NCBI GenBank assembly: GCA_958405585.1
Contig: CATYEP010000032.1
Location: 1-15,714, forward strand
DNA from: an uncultured Eubacteriales bacterium
Lineage (GTDB): Bacteria > Bacillota > Clostridia > Christensenellales > Borkfalkiaceae
DNA: 15,714 nucleotides
Reading direction: 5' to 3'
The stretch's first letter is position 1. Every line of letters begins with the position of its first letter. A program made the position numbers and the translations under genes. The notes under the pieces are model-generated. The model was not told where the DNA came from and searched no databases. It saw nothing but the letters and a program-made list of their open reading frames with translations. This document shows, piece after piece, positions 14,954-15,714 of this stretch.

Positions 14954-15008
14954 GTTTTTGTCATTAAAGCAAGTGTTTTTGCAAAAAATTTTTACAGACG
15001 GAGACAAA

Positions 15009-15714
15009 ATGGAAAACACGAACAGGTCAAATAGGAGTTTACATTCCAAATCGTATCAATGGTTTTTAATATTTTTATGTTTTTTCATCTATTTTTCGGC
15101 TCAACTTGGCAGATATAGTTACACTTCCAACATAAATCTTTTTGAAAAAACAAAAGGCGTTGCTTATACCGAAGCGGGTTTGGTGTCCACGTTGTATTTC
15201 CTTACATACGGAGCAGGACAAATAGTAAACGGATTGTGCTGTAAAAGATACAATAAACGCGTTATGTGTTTTATATCCTTGGTTTTATCGAGCGTGATAA
15301 ACTTAGTTGTTTTTTTTGACGTACCGTTTAACTCGCTTTACGTTCTTTGGATGTTGAATGCGGCGGCGCAGTCTATACTTTACCTTTCCCTGATGCTTAC
15401 CATAAGCGAAAACGTAGAATGGAAATATCTTCCGGCTGCTTCTATAATAATGTCGTGCGCGACAACAATCGGAACTTTCGGTTCTTACGGCATAAGCGCG
15501 TTGTTTTCTAAACCCGGAAATTTTAAATATTCGTTTGTGATTTCCGCAGCTACAATGGTTTTTGCGGGAATAATGTGGGTTATCGGCAGTCTGAAAATGC
15601 GAAAAACAAGCGTCGCGACGGTCGCGCCGACCGTAAAAACGGAAAAGACGGAACCCCTCGGCGCATCCAAACTCGGCGTAATCGCGCTTGGCGAACTTGC
15701 GTTTTTCGCTTTCG
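15009..15714 (+). CDS. MFS transporter, organophosphate-antiporter-like, 3' end outside window
   Basis: The ATG at 15009 opens a frame of 235 codons that runs off the right edge, so only the N-terminal half is present. Six hydrophobic helices are visible (about residues 17-33, 57-75, 84-103, 107-131, 141-166, 173-194), then a charged central loop (195-220) and the start of helix 7. This is the normal 6+6 MFS plan. The loop between helices 2 and 3 (NGLCCKRYNKR) matches MFS motif A loosely. The QLGRYSYTSNI start and the LYFLTYGAGQIVNGL segment recall the GlpT/UhpT sugar-phosphate transporter group. The substrate cannot be set from half a protein. It is divergent from, and probably controlled by, the DeoR regulator; genes further right may complete a catabolic operon. 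Confidence 0.85.
   Translation, partial: MENTNRSNRSLHSKSYQWFLIFLCFFIYFSAQLGRYSYTSNINLFEKTKGVAYTEAGLVSTLYFLTYGAGQIVNGLCCKRYNKRVMCFISLVLSSVINLVVFFDVPFNSLYVLWMLNAAAQSILYLSLMLTISENVEWKYLPAASIIMSCATTIGTFGSYGISALFSKPGNFKYSFVISAATMVFAGIMWVIGSLKMRKTSVATVAPTVKTEKTEPLGASKLGVIALGELAFFAF

Noticed and set aside
1..15714. CRISPR array, toxin-antitoxin pair, phage genes or riboswitch
   Set aside because: I looked for regular repeats with spacers, paired small genes, integrase or capsid genes and known leader architectures, and saw none. The hairpins present are explained as terminators or as the IS200-like left end.

Overview
The window looks like a low-to-mid GC Firmicute, most likely a gut-type Clostridia lineage. 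The grounds are strong AAGGAGG-type ribosome sites, sigma-A promoters close to TTGACA-17-TATAAT, a class III fructose-1,6-bisphosphatase, a radical SAM/DUF4130 gene pair typical of clostridia, and an encoded CCA on the tRNA. No species is named, because no marker gene here allows it.

Layout from left to right. (1) 1-2002, minus strand: a two-gene operon with its promoter. It holds a radical SAM protein with a helix-hairpin-helix segment and, overlapping by 4 bp, a DUF4130-type partner that runs off the left edge. The pair is predicted to act in DNA repair or modification but has no established reaction. (2) 2045-4359, plus: an OmpR-type response regulator and its membrane histidine kinase, overlapping by 4 bp, then a symmetrical terminator. 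(3) 4365-6427, plus: class III fbp with its own promoter and terminator. (4) 6631-6790, minus: one tRNA-Pro with anticodon AGG, its promoter and its terminator. (5) 6890-8079: a LacI-family repressor on plus, separated by two hairpin terminators from a DUF1275 membrane protein on minus. (6) 8885-13381: divergent promoters, then an operon of a MarR repressor and two half-transporters forming a heterodimeric ABC exporter. One nucleotide-binding site is degenerate and one is canonical. (7) 13395-14102: a gene-poor scar. It holds an orphan minus-facing terminator, the left end of an IS200-like element with a truncated transposase start, an exact 21-bp copy of the tRNA-Pro 3' end in inverted orientation, and two more terminators. 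(8) 14103-15714: a DeoR regulator (minus) divergent from an MFS transporter (plus, cut by the right edge), in visibly more AT-rich DNA with different codon habits.

Regions 1-6 read as ordinary chromosome: signal transduction, gluconeogenesis and drug or metabolite export, each with local regulators. Regions 7-8 look like an old integration or rearrangement junction next to a small catabolic or uptake module. The inverted tRNA-end copies at 6667-6687 and 13599-13619 flank a 6.9-kb segment and are the most notable structural feature. I see no CRISPR array, toxin-antitoxin pair, phage module or clearly new multi-gene system. The least understood genes are the radical SAM/DUF4130 pair.
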